Shown here piece by piece: positions 17,033 to 28,385 of a stretch of 64,000 nucleotides of DNA; the stretch's first letter is position 1; every line of letters begins with the position of its first letter. The stretch covers positions 1 through 64,000 of the forward strand of contig JAIXTE010000116.1 of assembly GCA_027484315.1 (NCBI GenBank), given 5' to 3'. A program made the position numbers and the translations under genes. This DNA comes from Burkholderiales bacterium. Its GTDB lineage: Bacteria; Pseudomonadota; Gammaproteobacteria; Burkholderiales; Burkholderiaceae_B. Below the pieces are notes generated by a model. The model had not been told where the DNA came from and ran no database searches. It saw only the letters and a program-made list of their open reading frames with translations.

Positions 17033-20000
17033 ATGCAACAAGACATTAGAAAGATTGCCGAAGAAAAAGGCATGTACTCCGCCAGCAACGAACACGACGC
17101 CTGTGGCGTTGGCTTCGTGGCGCACATCAAGGGCAAACGCACGCATGACATCATTGCAAGCGGCCTGAAAATTCTGGAAAACCTCGACCACCGGGGCGCC
17201 GTGGGTGCTGACCCACTGATGGGCGACGGTGCTGGTATCCTGATTCAAATTCCTGACGCCTTCTTCCGCGAAGAAATGGCCAAGCAGGGCGTGAACCTGC
17301 CACCCGCCGGTGAGTACGGCGTGGGTATGTTGTTCCTGCCCAAGGAAACTGCATCACGTATTGCCTGTGAACAGGAAATCGAGCGTGCGGTGAAAGCCGA
17401 AGGCCAGGTGCTGTTGGGCTGGCGCGATGTGCCGGTGAATGCCGACATGCCAATGAGCCCCACCGTGCGTTTGAAAGAACCCGTGATTCGTCAGGTTTTT
17501 GTTGGCCGTGGCCGCGACATCATGGTGACCGACGCGCTGGAACGCAAACTGTACGTGATCCGCAAACGCGCCGTGCACGCCATCAAGAACCTGAACCTGG
17601 CGCACGGTACTGAGTATTTCAGCCCCTCAATGAGCGCCCGTACTATTGTGTACAAAGGCCTGTTGCTGGCCAACCAGGTTGGCGAATACTACCTTGATTT
17701 GAAAGACCCACGTTGTGTGTCAGCCTTGGCACTGGTTCACCAGCGCTTCTCCACCAACACATTCCCTGAGTGGCCACTGGCTCACCCGTATCGCATGTTG
17801 GCCCACAACGGTGAAATCAACACCGTGAAGGGCAACTTCAACTGGATGCGCGCACGTGAAGGCGTGATGAAAAGCGCCGTGTTGGGCGACGACCTGCAAA
17901 AGCTGTATCCGCTGATTTTCGAAGGCCAGTCTGACACCGCGTGTTTCGACAACTGCCTGGAACTGCTGGTGATGGCCGGCTACCCAATTGCCCAAGCCAT
18001 GATGATGATGGTGCCCGAGGCATGGGAACAGCACACCCTGATGGACGACAACCGTCGCGCCTTCTACGAATACCACGCTGCCATGATGGAACCCTGGGAC
18101 GGCCCCGCCGCCATGGCGTTTACTGACGGCAAGCAGATTGGTGCCACACTGGACCGCAACGGCCTGCGCCCAGCACGTTACATCGTGACGGAAGATGATT
18201 TGGTCGTGATGGCGTCGGAATCCGGCACCCTGTCGATTCCTGAAAGCAAGATCGTGAAGAAGTGGCGCCTGCAGCCTGGCAAGATGTTCCTGATCGACAT
18301 GGAAGCCGGCCGCATCATTAACGACGATGAGTTGAAGAACCAACTGAGCGCCGCCAAGCCTTACAAGCAGTGGATTGACACCATCCGCGTCAAGCTCGAC
18401 GAAGTGGAAGGCCAACCCGAGCCGATCGAACCGAACGAAACCTTGCTGGATCGTCAGCAGGCTTTCGGTTACACACAGGAAGACCTGAAGTTCCTGATGG
18501 CCCCCATGCTGCAAAGCGGTGAAGAGGCCACGGGTTCAATGGGCAACGACAGCCCCTTGGCGGTTATGTCCAACAAGCTCAAGCCGCTGTACAACTACTT
18601 CAAGCAGTTGTTCGCACAGGTGACCAACCCACCGATCGACCCGATCCGTGAAAACCTGGTCATGAGCTTGAATAGCTTCATCGGACCCAAGCCCAACCTG
18701 CTGGACCTGAACAACATCAACCCACCCATGCGTCTTGAGGTATCCCAGCCTGTGCTGACCTCCAAGGACATGGCGAAAATCCGCAACATTGAACAATTCA
18801 CCGGCGGCAAGTTCACCAGCCATGAATTGAACATTTGCTACCCAGTGGCCTGGGGCAAGGAAGGCATTGAAGCGCGTATCGCTTCCCTGTGTGCTGAAGC
18901 CCGCGATGCAGTCAAGAACGGCGCCAACATCCTGATCATCACTGACCGCATGATGAGCCGCGACAACGTGGCCATTCCTGCACTGTTGGCTGTGTCTGCC
19001 ATTCACCAGCACCTGGTGAAAGTGGGCCTGCGCACCAGCACCGGTTTGGTGGTTGAGACAGGTTCAGCCCGTGAAACCCACCACTTCGCCTTGCTGGCCG
19101 GTTACGGTGCAGAAGCTGTGCACCCCTACCTGGCCATGGAAACCATTGCCGACATGGCCAAAGGCCTGCCAGGTGACTTGGGTCCTGAAAAGGCGGTGTA
19201 CAACTACATCAAGGCGGTTGGAAAGGGCTTGATGAAAGTAATGTCCAAGATGGGCATTTCCACTTATATGAGCTACACCGGCGCGCAAATTTTCGAAGCC
19301 GTTGGTTTGAACCAGACTTTTGTCGATGGCTACTTTGCCGGTACCCCCACCAAGGTGGAAGGCATCGGTGTTTTCGAAGTGGCTGAGGAAGCCATTCGCA
19401 TTCACCAGGCCGCTTTCAGCCCAGACCCCGTGCTGGCTGGCGCCCTGGATGCGGGCGGTGAATACGCATGGCGTACCCGTGGTGAAGAACACATGTGGAC
19501 ACCCGATGCCATTGCAAAATTGCAGCACGCCACACGTTCCGGCACCTACAACACCTACAAGGAATACGCGCAGATCATCAACGATCAAAGCAAGCGCCAC
19601 ATGACCTTGCGTGGTTTGTTCGAGTTCAAGATCGACCCCTCAAAAGTCATTCCAATCGAGGAAGTGGAAGCCGCTGAAGAAATCGTCAAGCGCTTTGCAA
19701 CCGGTGCCATGTCACTGGGTTCGATTTCTACAGAAGCCCACTCCACATTGGCTGTGGCCATGAACCGCATCGGTGGCAAGAGCAACACCGGTGAAGGTGG
19801 TGAAGACGAGAAGCGTTACAGCGCTGAACTGCGCGCAGGCCTGGCCAAGTTTGGTCCCGGTCAGGGTCTGATTCAGGACGGCGAAACCCTGAAGAGCTTC
19901 CTGGGTGACGTGGTGGTTGCAGACTTCCCCTTGAAGAAAGGCGATTCCTTGCGCTCACGCATCAAGCAGGTGGCTTCGGGCCGTTTCGGCGTCACCGCTG

Positions 20001-21757
20001 AATACCTGACTTCTGCCGATCAGATCCAGATCAAGATGGCCCAAGGTGCAAAGCCAGGCGAGGGTGGTCAGTTGCCCGGTGGCAAGGTGTCCGATTACAT
20101 CGGCAAGTTGCGTTATTCCGTGCCTGGCGTGGGCCTGATTTCTCCACCCCCGCACCACGACATTTATTCCATTGAGGATTTGGCCCAGCTGATTCACGAC
20201 CTGAAAAACGTGAATGCGCAAGCTTCCATTTCCGTGAAGCTGGTGTCTGAAGTCGGCGTGGGTACCATTGCAGCAGGTGTGTCCAAGGCCAAGGCCGACC
20301 ACCTGGTGATCGCTGGTCAAGACGGCGGTACGGGTGCATCGCCCGTGTCATCGATCAAGCACGCAGGTACCAACTGGGAACTGGGCTTGGCTGAAACACA
20401 GCAAACCCTGGTGTTGAACGGCTTGCGTGGCCGCATTCGCGTGCAGGTTGATGGTCAGATGAAGACCGGCCGCGACGTGGTGATTGGTGCCATGCTGGGT
20501 GCAGATGAATTCGGCTTTGCCACAGCACCGCTGGTGGTTGAAGGCTGCATCATGATGCGCAAGTGCCATTTGAATACCTGCCCAGTGGGCGTTGCCACAC
20601 AAAACCCCGAACTTCGCAAGAAGGTCACTGGTAAGCCCGAGCACGTGGTCAACTACTTCTTCTTTGTGGCCAATGAAGTTCGCGAAATCATGGCGCAGTT
20701 GGGCATTCGCAAGTTTGATGAGCTGATTGGCCGCGCCAACTTGCTGGACATGAAGAAAGGCATTTCACACTGGAAAGCCAAGGGCCTGGATTTCAGCCGC
20801 TTGCTGTGGGTACCGGAAGGCACCAACGAGCCTTTGCTGCACACCGGCACGCAAGACCACGGCCTGGACAAGGCACTGGACCAGAAGTTGATCCAGTTGG
20901 CCAAGCCCGCATTGGACAAAGGCGAGCGTGTTTCCTTCATCACCCCGATCAAGAACGTGAACCGTACAGCGGGTGCGATGTTGTCAGGTGAAGTGGCCAA
21001 GAAATACGGCCATGCTGGTTTGCCAGACGACACAATCCACATTCAGTTCACAGGCACTGCGGGTCAATCGTTCGGCGCCTTCCTGGCACATGGTGTAACA
21101 GCTGACCTGGTGGGCGAAGGTAACGACTACGTGGGCAAGGGCTTGAGTGGCGGTCGCATCATCGTGCGCCCCACCAATGACTTCCGCGGTTTGTCTGCAG
21201 AAAACATGATTGTCGGTAACACCGTGCTTTACGGTGCCATAGCAGGTGAGGCATTCCTGAGCGGCGTGGCCGGCGAACGTTTCGCCGTACGTAACTCTGG
21301 TGCAGCCGCTGTGATTGAAGGCACTGGCGACCACGGTTGCGAATACATGACCGGCGGTACTGTGGTTGTGCTGGGTGAAACCGGCCGCAATTTCGCAGCT
21401 GGCATGAGCGGTGGTATGGCTTATGTGTATGACATCGACGGCCTGTTTGCCAAGCGTTGCAACATGGCCCAGGTTGAACTGGAAGGTGTGGTCACGGCTA
21501 CCGAGCAGGAAGCCTTGGGCAATCGCGAAATCTGGCACAGCCCGGCCCGTGGCGCCGATCGTCAGCCTGACGAAGTGATTCTGAAAGGTTTGATCGAACG
21601 CCATGCCCGTTACACCGGCAGCGAGCGCGCCAAGACCATCCTGGAAAACTGGGGCACCGAGCGCAAGAAATTCGTGAAAGTATTCCCAACAGAATACCGT
21701 CGCGCCTTGAAAGAACTGCATGCGGCCGCGCAGGTTAAACCTGCAGTGGCAGCTTGA
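17033..21757 (+). CDS. gltB: Glutamate synthase (NADPH) large subunit
   Basis: The 1574-residue subunit makes two glutamates from glutamine and 2-oxoglutarate. Cys24 ([10 protein letters not shown]) is the class II glutaminase nucleophile, exposed after removal of the first 23 residues. A central domain and the FMN-binding synthase barrel follow, with [12 protein letters not shown] and [10 protein letters not shown] loops. The [3Fe-4S] cluster cysteines are in [15 protein letters not shown]. The C-terminal GXGXG beta-helix domain contains repeated glycine patterns ([14 protein letters not shown]). Full length for the family. gltD lies 29 bases downstream, in the same operon. Confidence 0.97.
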   Translation: MQQDIRKIAEEKGMYSASNEHDACGVGFVAHIKGKRTHDIIASGLKILENLDHRGAVGADPLMGDGAGILIQIPDAFFREEMAKQGVNLPPAGEYGVGMLFLPKETASRIACEQEIERAVKAEGQVLLGWRDVPVNADMPMSPTVRLKEPVIRQVFVGRGRDIMVTDALERKLYVIRKRAVHAIKNLNLAHGTEYFSPSMSARTIVYKGLLLANQVGEYYLDLKDPRCVSALALVHQRFSTNTFPEWPLAHPYRMLAHNGEINTVKGNFNWMRAREGVMKSAVLGDDLQKLYPLIFEGQSDTACFDNCLELLVMAGYPIAQAMMMMVPEAWEQHTLMDDNRRAFYEYHAAMMEPWDGPAAMAFTDGKQIGATLDRNGLRPARYIVTEDDLVVMASESGTLSIPESKIVKKWRLQPGKMFLIDMEAGRIINDDELKNQLSAAKPYKQWIDTIRVKLDEVEGQPEPIEPNETLLDRQQAFGYTQEDLKFLMAPMLQSGEEATGSMGNDSPLAVMSNKLKPLYNYFKQLFAQVTNPPIDPIRENLVMSLNSFIGPKPNLLDLNNINPPMRLEVSQPVLTSKDMAKIRNIEQFTGGKFTSHELNICYPVAWGKEGIEARIASLCAEARDAVKNGANILIITDRMMSRDNVAIPALLAVSAIHQHLVKVGLRTSTGLVVETGSARETHHFALLAGYGAEAVHPYLAMETIADMAKGLPGDLGPEKAVYNYIKAVGKGLMKVMSKMGISTYMSYTGAQIFEAVGLNQTFVDGYFAGTPTKVEGIGVFEVAEEAIRIHQAAFSPDPVLAGALDAGGEYAWRTRGEEHMWTPDAIAKLQHATRSGTYNTYKEYAQIINDQSKRHMTLRGLFEFKIDPSKVIPIEEVEAAEEIVKRFATGAMSLGSISTEAHSTLAVAMNRIGGKSNTGEGGEDEKRYSAELRAGLAKFGPGQGLIQDGETLKSFLGDVVVADFPLKKGDSLRSRIKQVASGRFGVTAEYLTSADQIQIKMAQGAKPGEGGQLPGGKVSDYIGKLRYSVPGVGLISPPPHHDIYSIEDLAQLIHDLKNVNAQASISVKLVSEVGVGTIAAGVSKAKADHLVIAGQDGGTGASPVSSIKHAGTNWELGLAETQQTLVLNGLRGRIRVQVDGQMKTGRDVVIGAMLGADEFGFATAPLVVEGCIMMRKCHLNTCPVGVATQNPELRKKVTGKPEHVVNYFFFVANEVREIMAQLGIRKFDELIGRANLLDMKKGISHWKAKGLDFSRLLWVPEGTNEPLLHTGTQDHGLDKALDQKLIQLAKPALDKGERVSFITPIKNVNRTAGAMLSGEVAKKYGHAGLPDDTIHIQFTGTAGQSFGAFLAHGVTADLVGEGNDYVGKGLSGGRIIVRPTNDFRGLSAENMIVGNTVLYGAIAGEAFLSGVAGERFAVRNSGAAAVIEGTGDHGCEYMTGGTVVVLGETGRNFAAGMSGGMAYVYDIDGLFAKRCNMAQVELEGVVTATEQEALGNREIWHSPARGADRQPDEVILKGLIERHARYTGSERAKTILENWGTERKKFVKVFPTEYRRALKELHAAAQVKPAVAA

Positions 21758-21786
21758 GAACCAACCTGTTAATGAGGATTTGAAAA

Positions 21787-23274
21787 ATGGGAAAGGTCAC
21801 AGGATTTATGGAGTTTGAACGTTTGAAGGAAGCCAGCGAGGCTCCAGAAAAACGCGTCAAGCACTACAAAGAATTTGTTATTACGCTGAACGACGACGAA
21901 GCCAAGATTCAGGGTGCACGTTGTATGGATTGCGGCATTCCGTTTTGCAACAACGGTTGCCCAGTCAACAACATCATCCCCGACTTCAATGATCTGGTTT
22001 ACAAGCAAGACTGGAAGGCTGCGCTGCATACCCTGCACAGCACCAACAACTTCCCCGAGTTCACGGGCCGCATTTGCCCTGCACCTTGTGAGGCGGCTTG
22101 TACTCTAGGCATTCACGAACTGCCAGTCGGTATCAAGAGCATTGAGCACGCGATCATCGACAAGGGCTGGGAAAACAACTGGGTAGTACCCCAAGTTCCT
22201 GCCCAGAAAACCGGCAAGAAAGTGGCTGTAGTGGGCTCTGGCCCCGCAGGCATGGCCGCAGCCCAGCAGTTGGCCCGAGTGGGTCACGATGTGACGCTGT
22301 TCGAGAAGAACGACCGCATTGGTGGTTTGCTGCGCTATGGCATTCCCGACTTCAAGATGGAAAAAATCCACATTGACCGTCGTGTTGAACAAATGCAGGC
22401 CGAAGGCGTGACCTTCAAAACCGGCGTGTTCGTGGGTGAAAAGCTGGCTGAAGGCGGCATCACCAACCTGGCCAAGCAAACCATTACCCCCAAAGAATTG
22501 ATGGCGCAGTTTGATGCTGTCATTTTGACCGGTGGTTCAGAAGTGCCCCGCGACTTGCCCATTCCTGGACGCCAGTTGAAGGGTGTGCACTTCGCGATGG
22601 AATTCCTGCCATTGCAAAACCGCGTGAATGCGGGTGACAAGTTGAAAGACCAGATCATGGCCACGAAGAAAAGCGTGCTCGTGATTGGCGGTGGCGACAC
22701 CGGCTCCGATTGCGTGGGTACATCCAACCGCCATGGTGCCAAGCAGGTTACTCAAATTGAATTGATGCCCCAGCCACCCGAAGAAGAAAACAAGCCTTTG
22801 GTCTGGCCCTACTGGCCCATGAAAATGCGCACTTCCTCTTCTCATGAAGAAGGCGTGGCACGTGACTGGGCTGTGACCACCAAAGAATTCATCGACGATG
22901 GCAAGGGCAATGTCAAAGCAGCCAAGTGCGCCAAGGTAGAGTGGGTAAAAGATGAAGCCACGGGACAAATGAAAATGCAGGAAATCGCAGGTTCAGAATT
23001 CATGGTTGAGGCTGACCTGGTGTTGTTTGCCATGGGTTTCACCAACCCCGCGAAAAGCATTCTGGATGCCTTCGGTGTCGAGAAAGACAACCGTGGAAAT
23101 GCCAAGGCCACAACAGATGGTGATGGTTGCTACCGCACAAACATCGACAAGGTGTTTGCTGCCGGCGACATGCGCCGTGGCCAGTCACTGGTAGTGTGGG
23201 CCATTCGCGAAGGCCGCCAGGCTGCCCGCGAAGTGGACGAGTTCCTGATGGGAGCCACCGTACTGCCACGCTGA
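21787..23274 (+). CDS. gltD: Glutamate synthase (NADPH) small subunit
   Basis: The 495-residue subunit passes electrons from NADPH to GltB. The N-terminal cysteines [15 protein letters not shown] and CPAPCEAAC bind the [4Fe-4S] clusters. [15 protein letters not shown] is the FAD-binding Rossmann motif, [11 protein letters not shown] binds NADPH, and the terminal [24 protein letters not shown] closes the FAD site. It forms an operon with gltB, which ends at the strong terminator at 23294-23327. Confidence 0.97.
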   Translation: MGKVTGFMEFERLKEASEAPEKRVKHYKEFVITLNDDEAKIQGARCMDCGIPFCNNGCPVNNIIPDFNDLVYKQDWKAALHTLHSTNNFPEFTGRICPAPCEAACTLGIHELPVGIKSIEHAIIDKGWENNWVVPQVPAQKTGKKVAVVGSGPAGMAAAQQLARVGHDVTLFEKNDRIGGLLRYGIPDFKMEKIHIDRRVEQMQAEGVTFKTGVFVGEKLAEGGITNLAKQTITPKELMAQFDAVILTGGSEVPRDLPIPGRQLKGVHFAMEFLPLQNRVNAGDKLKDQIMATKKSVLVIGGGDTGSDCVGTSNRHGAKQVTQIELMPQPPEEENKPLVWPYWPMKMRTSSSHEEGVARDWAVTTKEFIDDGKGNVKAAKCAKVEWVKDEATGQMKMQEIAGSEFMVEADLVLFAMGFTNPAKSILDAFGVEKDNRGNAKATTDGDGCYRTNIDKVFAAGDMRRGQSLVVWAIREGRQAAREVDEFLMGATVLPR

Positions 23275-23293
23275 TTATTCAGTGGTGTAGTGA

Positions 23294-23327
23294 TAAAAAA
23301 AGGGATGCCTTGGCATCCCTTTTTTTA
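23294..23327. terminator. Bidirectional terminator after gltD
   Basis: AGGGATGCC and GGCATCCCT form a stem with a tiny loop, flanked by seven A's on the left and seven T's on the right. It can stop both gltD transcripts and transcripts of the small minus-strand gene at 23359. Confidence 0.92.
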
Positions 23328-23358
23328 TACCAGAGCCAAGCCCGAGACTTCGGGAGGC

Positions 23359-23628
23359 TTAAACACTACTGGCTTGCTGCGTCACCATGGATTGCGGGTT
23401 TTTGGCATCGTCTTTCGTGCTTTCGATCATCGCCTGAATTGCAGAAGCAGAATAGGGACCCGAACCGCCCCCGCATCCGCCTCCCTGATTTTCTTGGCCG
23501 GATTTGTCACTGCCGCCACAGGGACTTTGCGCTTGCATAGCGGATCCACTACCGCAGCCACCGCCTTGTCCAGCCTGTTGGGCTGGTTGCTGCGCTGCTT
23601 GTTCGGCACCAATTGCTGGACATGACAT
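23359..23628 (-). CDS. Small Gly/Cys-rich protein of unknown function
   Basis: I do not recognise this 89-residue protein. It starts MSC, has a Q/A-rich first third, then three GGGCG or SPCGG blocks (four cysteines in all), and an ordinary-looking helix-prone tail containing SASAIQAMIEST. There is no signal peptide or membrane segment. It is probably real: an excellent AAGGAGA ribosome site lies six bases before the ATG, a terminator follows, and its promoter region is shared with the gene at 23903-24241. The Cys-Gly pattern could bind metal or be a modified peptide, but no modification enzyme is nearby. Both readings are guesses. Confidence 0.75.
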   Translation of the reverse strand: MSCPAIGAEQAAQQPAQQAGQGGGCGSGSAMQAQSPCGGSDKSGQENQGGGCGGGSGPYSASAIQAMIESTKDDAKNPQSMVTQQASSV

Positions 23629-23688
23629 AGACTTCTCCTTTCACAATTTTGATTAACCCCCACCCCATGTAAAAAACACGGTGTCTGC

Positions 23689-23720
23689 AAATTGAGTAAG
23701 TAATTTCCAGTCTTGGTTCC
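23689..23720 (-). promoter_or_regulatory. Putative ECF-type promoter of the Gly/Cys-rich gene
   Basis: On the minus strand GGAACC is followed 17 bases later by ACTCAATTT. The same two elements with exactly the same spacing stand before the neighbouring gene (24301-24332). GGAAC-type -35 boxes are typical of ECF sigma factors. The predicted start of transcription leaves a leader of about 55 bases. Confidence 0.65.
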
Positions 23721-23859
23721 ATAAAAACCCCCTGCCGCATGGTGCTTGGGTTAGAAACGGGTCTGCTTGAACTTGAGGGGCGTTCAGTGGCTGTTCAAGG
23801 GCCGTTTGGTTGGGGTCGTCCAACGCCATTCCATATTTTCCTTGTCAGGTCACACAAAT

Positions 23860-23889
23860 AAAAAAGGGAAGCCTGAGCCTCCCTTTTTT
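23860..23889 (-). terminator. Terminator of the Tyr/Asp-rich small gene
   Basis: A stem of A6-GGGA paired with TCCC-T6 plus inner pairs (one mismatch) is flanked by A's and T's. It follows the stop of the minus-strand gene at 23903 by 13 bases. Confidence 0.8.
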
Positions 23890-23902
23890 CCGGTGTGCAG
23901 CT

Positions 23903-24241
23903 TCAGAACCCGCTGCGGGCGTACTGGTAGTCAGAGTCGTAAGCATAGTTGCCGGAGGACGAGTTGCCGGGCGCTGAGTCAGTGAACCACGAGTTGTCAA
24001 AGAATGAGGTGTTCGGCTCCGCGTCGCTGGGTTGCTGATCAGTAGAGGCAAAAGCATAGTCGTAATCGTATGCATACTGACCTGTACCCTGCTGACCTTC
24101 CGCCTCCTCGGTGTTTTGAAAGTCAAATGCTGACCTTTCAAAGACAGGATCGTTTCCAAAAGTGGAACCGCCACTTCCATAATTACCGTGTTGTCCGGTT
24201 GGCGGAACCATTGATACACCACTGAATGCACTACATCCCAT
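23903..24241 (-). CDS. Small Tyr/Asp/Gly-rich protein of unknown function
   Basis: I do not recognise this 112-residue acidic protein. It begins MGCSAFSG, rather like MSCPAIGA of the neighbouring small gene, has a GSGGSTFG stretch, and carries two copies of a tyrosine motif, YAYDYDYAFA near residue 56 and YAYDSDYQYA near residue 99. There is no signal peptide or membrane segment. Support for expression is good: AAGGAGA lies six bases before the ATG, a promoter matching that of the neighbour lies upstream, and a terminator follows. Low complexity suggests a disordered or assembled structural protein; that is inference. Confidence 0.75.
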   Translation of the reverse strand: MGCSAFSGVSMVPPTGQHGNYGSGGSTFGNDPVFERSAFDFQNTEEAEGQQGTGQYAYDYDYAFASTDQQPSDAEPNTSFFDNSWFTDSAPGNSSSGNYAYDSDYQYARSGF

Positions 24242-24300
24242 GATCTTCTCCTTGACTGAATTTTCATGAACACAAACCGCAGAAAAACCACGGTCTCTAA

Positions 24301-24332
24301 AAATTGAGTAGGGGATGAGCAGGCAGGGTTCC
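24301..24332 (-). promoter_or_regulatory. Putative ECF-type promoter of the Tyr/Asp-rich gene
   Basis: GGAACC-N17-ACTCAATTT on the minus strand, identical in both boxes and spacing to the site at 23689-23720. Downstream of the -10 both leaders also share an ACCGTG-then-T-rich stretch, so the similarity covers the initiation region too. Confidence 0.65.
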
Positions 24333-24456
24333 TAAAAAGGTCGCAACAACAAGGCTAAATGCTGCAGGTGGCTCAAGTGTGCAGAATCAGTTTCTGCACA
24401 CACAACACAACTACCCCACCGGTGCCGATTGCGAGTGTGACCAGGCCAACGGACAA

Positions 24457-25353
24457 TCACTTTGATTTGATTTGCGCGGGCGGTTCAATCGTGCTTATTT
24501 CACTCGGGCACATGGTGACATGCGGGAATGGAATTTCAATACCAACCCTGTCGAATGCAGCCTTGATGCGTTTGTTGTATTCGCGGCGCACCCCCCACTG
24601 TTCACCTGGTTGGGTTTTAAATCGCACCCGCACAATCACAGCTGAATCGGCCAGTTCCTGTACGCCAAATGTGGTCATGGGTTCCGTGATTTTCGATGCC
24701 CAATCCGCATCTTCTGCCAGCTCAGTGCCGACCTTTTGCATCACTTGAATGGATGCATCCACGTCTTCCTTGTAGGCGATCCCGACATCGACCACAGCAT
24801 AGGCAAAATCCATTGTGGAGTTGGTGACCGAATTGATCTGACCGTTGGGCACAAAATGAACATTCCCATGTGCATCGCGCAAGCGCACGTAGCGCAGGGT
24901 AACGTTTTCCACGGTGCCTGATTTTCCGCCCACCTCGATGATGTCGCCTGCCCGGATCTGGTTTTCCAGCAATAGCACAATGCCTGTGAAGTAGTCTTTC
25001 ACCAAGCTTTGTGCGCCAAAGCCTACAGCCAGGCCAACCACGCCGGCGGCAGCCAGCACGGGGGCAATCGAGATACCGATGGTGCCCAGTGCAATTAGTG
25101 CGCCCAGCAACAGAATCACCACATTGGCCACGTACTTCAGCACGCGCGTTAGTGTTTCGACGCGTTTCTGGTCGTCCAGGGTTTTGCTGCGGGCTTGCAT
25201 TCTTGCGCCAACACGTTGAATCGCGGCCTTGACCAGTCGCAGCACAAATAGCGCCACCACGATGACCAAAATGAATTTTGCGGCTTGAAGACCAAGCTCC
25301 AGCAATTTCGCTGGCTCAATGTATTTGAATAGGGTTTCGAATTGTTCGTTCAT
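24457..25353 (-). CDS. MscS-type mechanosensitive channel
   Basis: The 298-residue protein is close to E. coli MscS in size (286). It has three membrane helices (about 22-40, 68-90, 93-125); the third is the pore-lining, Gly/Ala-rich VLAAAGVVGLAVGFGAQSLVKDYF. The beta domain then starts with NQIRAGDIIEVGGKSGTVENVTLRYVRLRD and HFVPNGQI, the MscS signature. It acts as an osmotic safety valve in the inner membrane. It lies 69 bases downstream of uvrA on the same strand and may share its transcript. About 120 bases without a gene separate it from the small-gene promoter. Confidence 0.94.
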   Translation of the reverse strand: MNEQFETLFKYIEPAKLLELGLQAAKFILVIVVALFVLRLVKAAIQRVGARMQARSKTLDDQKRVETLTRVLKYVANVVILLLGALIALGTIGISIAPVLAAAGVVGLAVGFGAQSLVKDYFTGIVLLLENQIRAGDIIEVGGKSGTVENVTLRYVRLRDAHGNVHFVPNGQINSVTNSTMDFAYAVVDVGIAYKEDVDASIQVMQKVGTELAEDADWASKITEPMTTFGVQELADSAVIVRVRFKTQPGEQWGVRREYNKRIKAAFDRVGIEIPFPHVTMCPSEISTIEPPAQIKSK

Positions 25354-25421
25354 GGTGCTCCCACTGCTTGAAAGAACTCCCTATTGTACACGAGCACTTT
25401 TTAGGCCCGTTTTCAGGCTTT

Positions 25422-28283
25422 TTAACCTGCTTTTTCGTCGTTGTAGAAGCGGGCCAAAAATTGCCCCGTGTGGCTGGCCGGGTTGTTGGCAATGTCCCGT
25501 GGCGTGCCTTCGGCGATCAATTGCCCGCCGTTGTCGCCACCTTCCGGCCCCATGTCGAGCACCCAGTCCGCACACTTGATTACATCCAGGTTGTGCTCAA
25601 TCACCAGCACGGTGTTACCTTGCTCAACAAGTGGGTTCAACACTTTCAGCAACATGGCAATGTCGTGGAAATGCAGGCCGGTGGTGGGTTCGTCCAGAAT
25701 ATAAAGGGTTTTGCCGGTGTCGCGTTTTGACAGTTCCAACGACAGTTTCACCCGCTGTGCTTCACCGCCAGAAAGCGTGGTGGCCGACTGCCCCAAGCGA
25801 ATGTAACCCAAACCCACGTCAATCAGGGTTTGAAGTTTGCGTGCAATATTGGGCAAAGCTGAGAACACCTCGAGCGCCTGTTCAACCGTCAGTTCCAGTA
25901 CTTCGGCAATGCTTTTTCCACGGTACTGGATTTCCAGTGTTTCCCGGTTGTAACGCTTGCCGTGGCACACATCGCAGGGCACGTACAAGTCAGGCAAAAA
26001 GTGCATTTCCACTTTCACCACACCATCGCCCTGGCAGGCCTCACAGCGACCACCTTTCACATTGAAAGAGAAGCGGCCCACGTCATAACCCCGTTCGCGC
26101 GCAGCGGGTACGCCGGCAAACAGTTCACGAATGGGTGTGAACAGGCCGGTATAGGTGGCTGGGTTGCTGCGGGGTGTTCGCCCAATCGGGCTTTGGTCCA
26201 CGGCAATCACCTTGTCAAAGTGGTCCAGGCCCATGATGTGGCTGTGTGGTGCACCTTCGGAATGGGCGCGGTTCAACTGGTGTGCCGCTTCAGCCAGCAA
26301 GGTGTCGTTGATCAGCGTGGATTTGCCTGACCCGGATACACCGGTGACGCAGACAAACAAGCCTACCGGAATGCTCGCAGTAACATCTTTCAGATTGTTG
26401 CCCGTGGCGTTGTGAATGGTCAGCATGCGCGCGGGGTCGGGTTTGCGCATGGGGCTTAAACGGTCAATCTTCAGTTGGCCATTCAGGTACTGGCCTGTCA
26501 ATGACTTGGGGTTGGCCAAAATTTCAGCAGGTGTGCCTTGCGCCACCACCTGGCCACCGTGTTCACCCGCACCGGGGCCCATGTCCACCACGTAATCCGC
26601 GCAGCGAATGGCGTCTTCATCGTGTTCAACCACCAAGACAGTGTTGCCTAAATTTTTCAGGCGCAACAGGGTTTGGATCAAGCGGTCGTTGTCGCGTTGG
26701 TGCAAACCGATAGAGGGCTCATCCAGCACATACATTACGCCGGTCAGGCCGGAACCAATCTGGCTGGCCAGCCGGATGCGCTGGCTTTCACCCCCGCTGA
26801 GTGTGTCGGCGCTGCGGTTCAAGGTCAGGTAATTCAAACCCACGTCATTCAGGAACTGCAAGCGCGCCTTGATTTCCACCACGATTTTTTCAGCAATCTG
26901 GCCCTTGGCCCCGTGCATGGTCATGCCTTCAAAATAGGCCAATGCCTTGTGAATGGGCAATTCCGTGACCTGGTGCAAGGCTTTGCGATGGTCATGCTCG
27001 CCAATGAACACATGGCGCGCGCCTGTTTTCAGGCGAGAGCCCTGGCAGGCCTGGCAACCACGAACGGCCATCAGTTTGCCCAGTTCGTCGCGCACGGCGG
27101 ATGAATCGGTTTCCCGGTGGCGGCGCGTCAGGTTGGGCAATATGCCCTCAAACGCATGGGTTTTGGCAACCGGCTTGCTGCGTTCGCTCAGGTAGGTGAA
27201 TGTAATCTGTTCGCTGCCCGACCCGTACAACACCACTTGTTGTACGTCATCGGGCAGTTCTTTCCAAGGCGATTCCGGGTCGAAGCCATAGTGCGCCGCC
27301 AGGCTTTGGATCATCTGGTAATAAAGCGCATTGCGGCGGTCCCACCCGCTGATGGCGCCGGCCGACAGGGAAATGTCAGGGTGGGCCACCACGCGCAGGG
27401 GGTCAAAAAAAGTTTCGTGTCCCAAACCATCGCACACCGGGCAAGCCCCGGCCGGGTTGTTGAAGGAGAACAAACGGGGCTCAAGTTCGGTCAGGCTGTA
27501 ATCGCACACCGGGCAAGCAAACTTGCTGGAGAAAACCGTTTCGGTTTCAGTGTCCAGGTTCACTGCGATCGCTTTGCCATCCGACAGCCGCAGTGCAGTT
27601 TCAAAACTTTCTGCCAGGCGCTGTCGGGCATCCACACGCACTTTCAATCGGTCAATCACCACATCCAGGTTGTGCTTGTGGTGCTTGTCCAGCGGGGGTA
27701 GCTTGTCCAGTTCCAGTATTTCAGGTGCATCCTGAGGCCCTTTTTTCAGGCGGATGCGCACAAAGCCTTGGGCACGCAGGTCGTTGAGCATGTCAACGTG
27801 TTCGCCTTTGCGCTGGTCGAGTACCGGCGCCAGAATCATGATTCGCGCTTCTTCCGGCCAACCAAGTACCGTGTCAACCATTTCTGAAACTGTTTGCACG
27901 CTCAGTTCCTGGTCGTGTTCCGGGCAGCGTGGTGTGCCCGCGCGGGCAAACAGCAGGCGCAGGTAATCGTGAATTTCGGTCACAGTACCCACAGTTGAAC
28001 GCGGATTGTGGCTGGTCGCCTTCTGTTCAATCGAAATGGCTGGCGACAGCCCTTCGATCAAATCCACATCTGGCTTTTCCATCAGTTGCAGAAACTGCCG
28101 CGCGTAGGCTGACAGGCTTTCAACATAGCGCCGCTGACCTTCCGCGTAGAGGGTATCGAAGGCCAGGCTGGATTTGCCCGATCCTGATAGGCCTGTCAGC
28201 ACCACGAGAGAATCGCGGGGCAGGTCAAGCGAGATGTTTTTCAGGTTGTGGGTTCTAGCGCCACGAATGCGAATGGAGTTCAT
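25422..28283 (-). CDS. uvrA: Excinuclease ABC subunit A
   Basis: UvrA scans DNA for lesions in nucleotide excision repair. The 953-residue protein has both ABC modules: GLSGSGKSS near the N-terminus with its zinc-binding CPVC...CPVC, and GVSGSGKST near 650 with CEAC...CDVC. Both signature regions ([12 protein letters not shown] and [12 protein letters not shown]) are intact. I chose the ATG at 28283 ([17 protein letters not shown]), the conserved UvrA start; the in-frame TTG at 28295 adds only four residues. It is divergent from an MFS gene. I looked for a CTGT-N8-ACAG LexA box upstream and did not find one. Confidence 0.97.
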   Translation of the reverse strand: MNSIRIRGARTHNLKNISLDLPRDSLVVLTGLSGSGKSSLAFDTLYAEGQRRYVESLSAYARQFLQLMEKPDVDLIEGLSPAISIEQKATSHNPRSTVGTVTEIHDYLRLLFARAGTPRCPEHDQELSVQTVSEMVDTVLGWPEEARIMILAPVLDQRKGEHVDMLNDLRAQGFVRIRLKKGPQDAPEILELDKLPPLDKHHKHNLDVVIDRLKVRVDARQRLAESFETALRLSDGKAIAVNLDTETETVFSSKFACPVCDYSLTELEPRLFSFNNPAGACPVCDGLGHETFFDPLRVVAHPDISLSAGAISGWDRRNALYYQMIQSLAAHYGFDPESPWKELPDDVQQVVLYGSGSEQITFTYLSERSKPVAKTHAFEGILPNLTRRHRETDSSAVRDELGKLMAVRGCQACQGSRLKTGARHVFIGEHDHRKALHQVTELPIHKALAYFEGMTMHGAKGQIAEKIVVEIKARLQFLNDVGLNYLTLNRSADTLSGGESQRIRLASQIGSGLTGVMYVLDEPSIGLHQRDNDRLIQTLLRLKNLGNTVLVVEHDEDAIRCADYVVDMGPGAGEHGGQVVAQGTPAEILANPKSLTGQYLNGQLKIDRLSPMRKPDPARMLTIHNATGNNLKDVTASIPVGLFVCVTGVSGSGKSTLINDTLLAEAAHQLNRAHSEGAPHSHIMGLDHFDKVIAVDQSPIGRTPRSNPATYTGLFTPIRELFAGVPAARERGYDVGRFSFNVKGGRCEACQGDGVVKVEMHFLPDLYVPCDVCHGKRYNRETLEIQYRGKSIAEVLELTVEQALEVFSALPNIARKLQTLIDVGLGYIRLGQSATTLSGGEAQRVKLSLELSKRDTGKTLYILDEPTTGLHFHDIAMLLKVLNPLVEQGNTVLVIEHNLDVIKCADWVLDMGPEGGDNGGQLIAEGTPRDIANNPASHTGQFLARFYNDEKAG

Positions 28284-28314
28284 GCGGTACAGCAAATGGA
28301 ATCAGCGGGCAACC

Positions 28315-28323
28315 TGATACTAT
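28315..28323 (+). promoter_or_regulatory. Possible extended -10 for the MFS gene
   Basis: TGATACTAT matches an extended -10 (TGnTATAAT) at all but one position. No convincing -35 box lies 17 bases upstream. It sits in the short uvrA/MFS divergent gap, 63 bases before the MFS start. Confidence 0.3.
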
Positions 28324-28385
28324 AGACGGTTTCCCGGATCAAGACATCTGCACGGGTTGTTCAAGCCCTTGAATTTCCAAAACAC

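Noticed and set aside
17720-18514. A 264-residue minus-strand frame, and a similar 245-residue one at 20984-21721
   Set aside because: Both are antisense to gltB and have shadow-type composition.
28284-28385. A LexA box before uvrA
   Set aside because: No CTGT-N8-ACAG or close variant is present.
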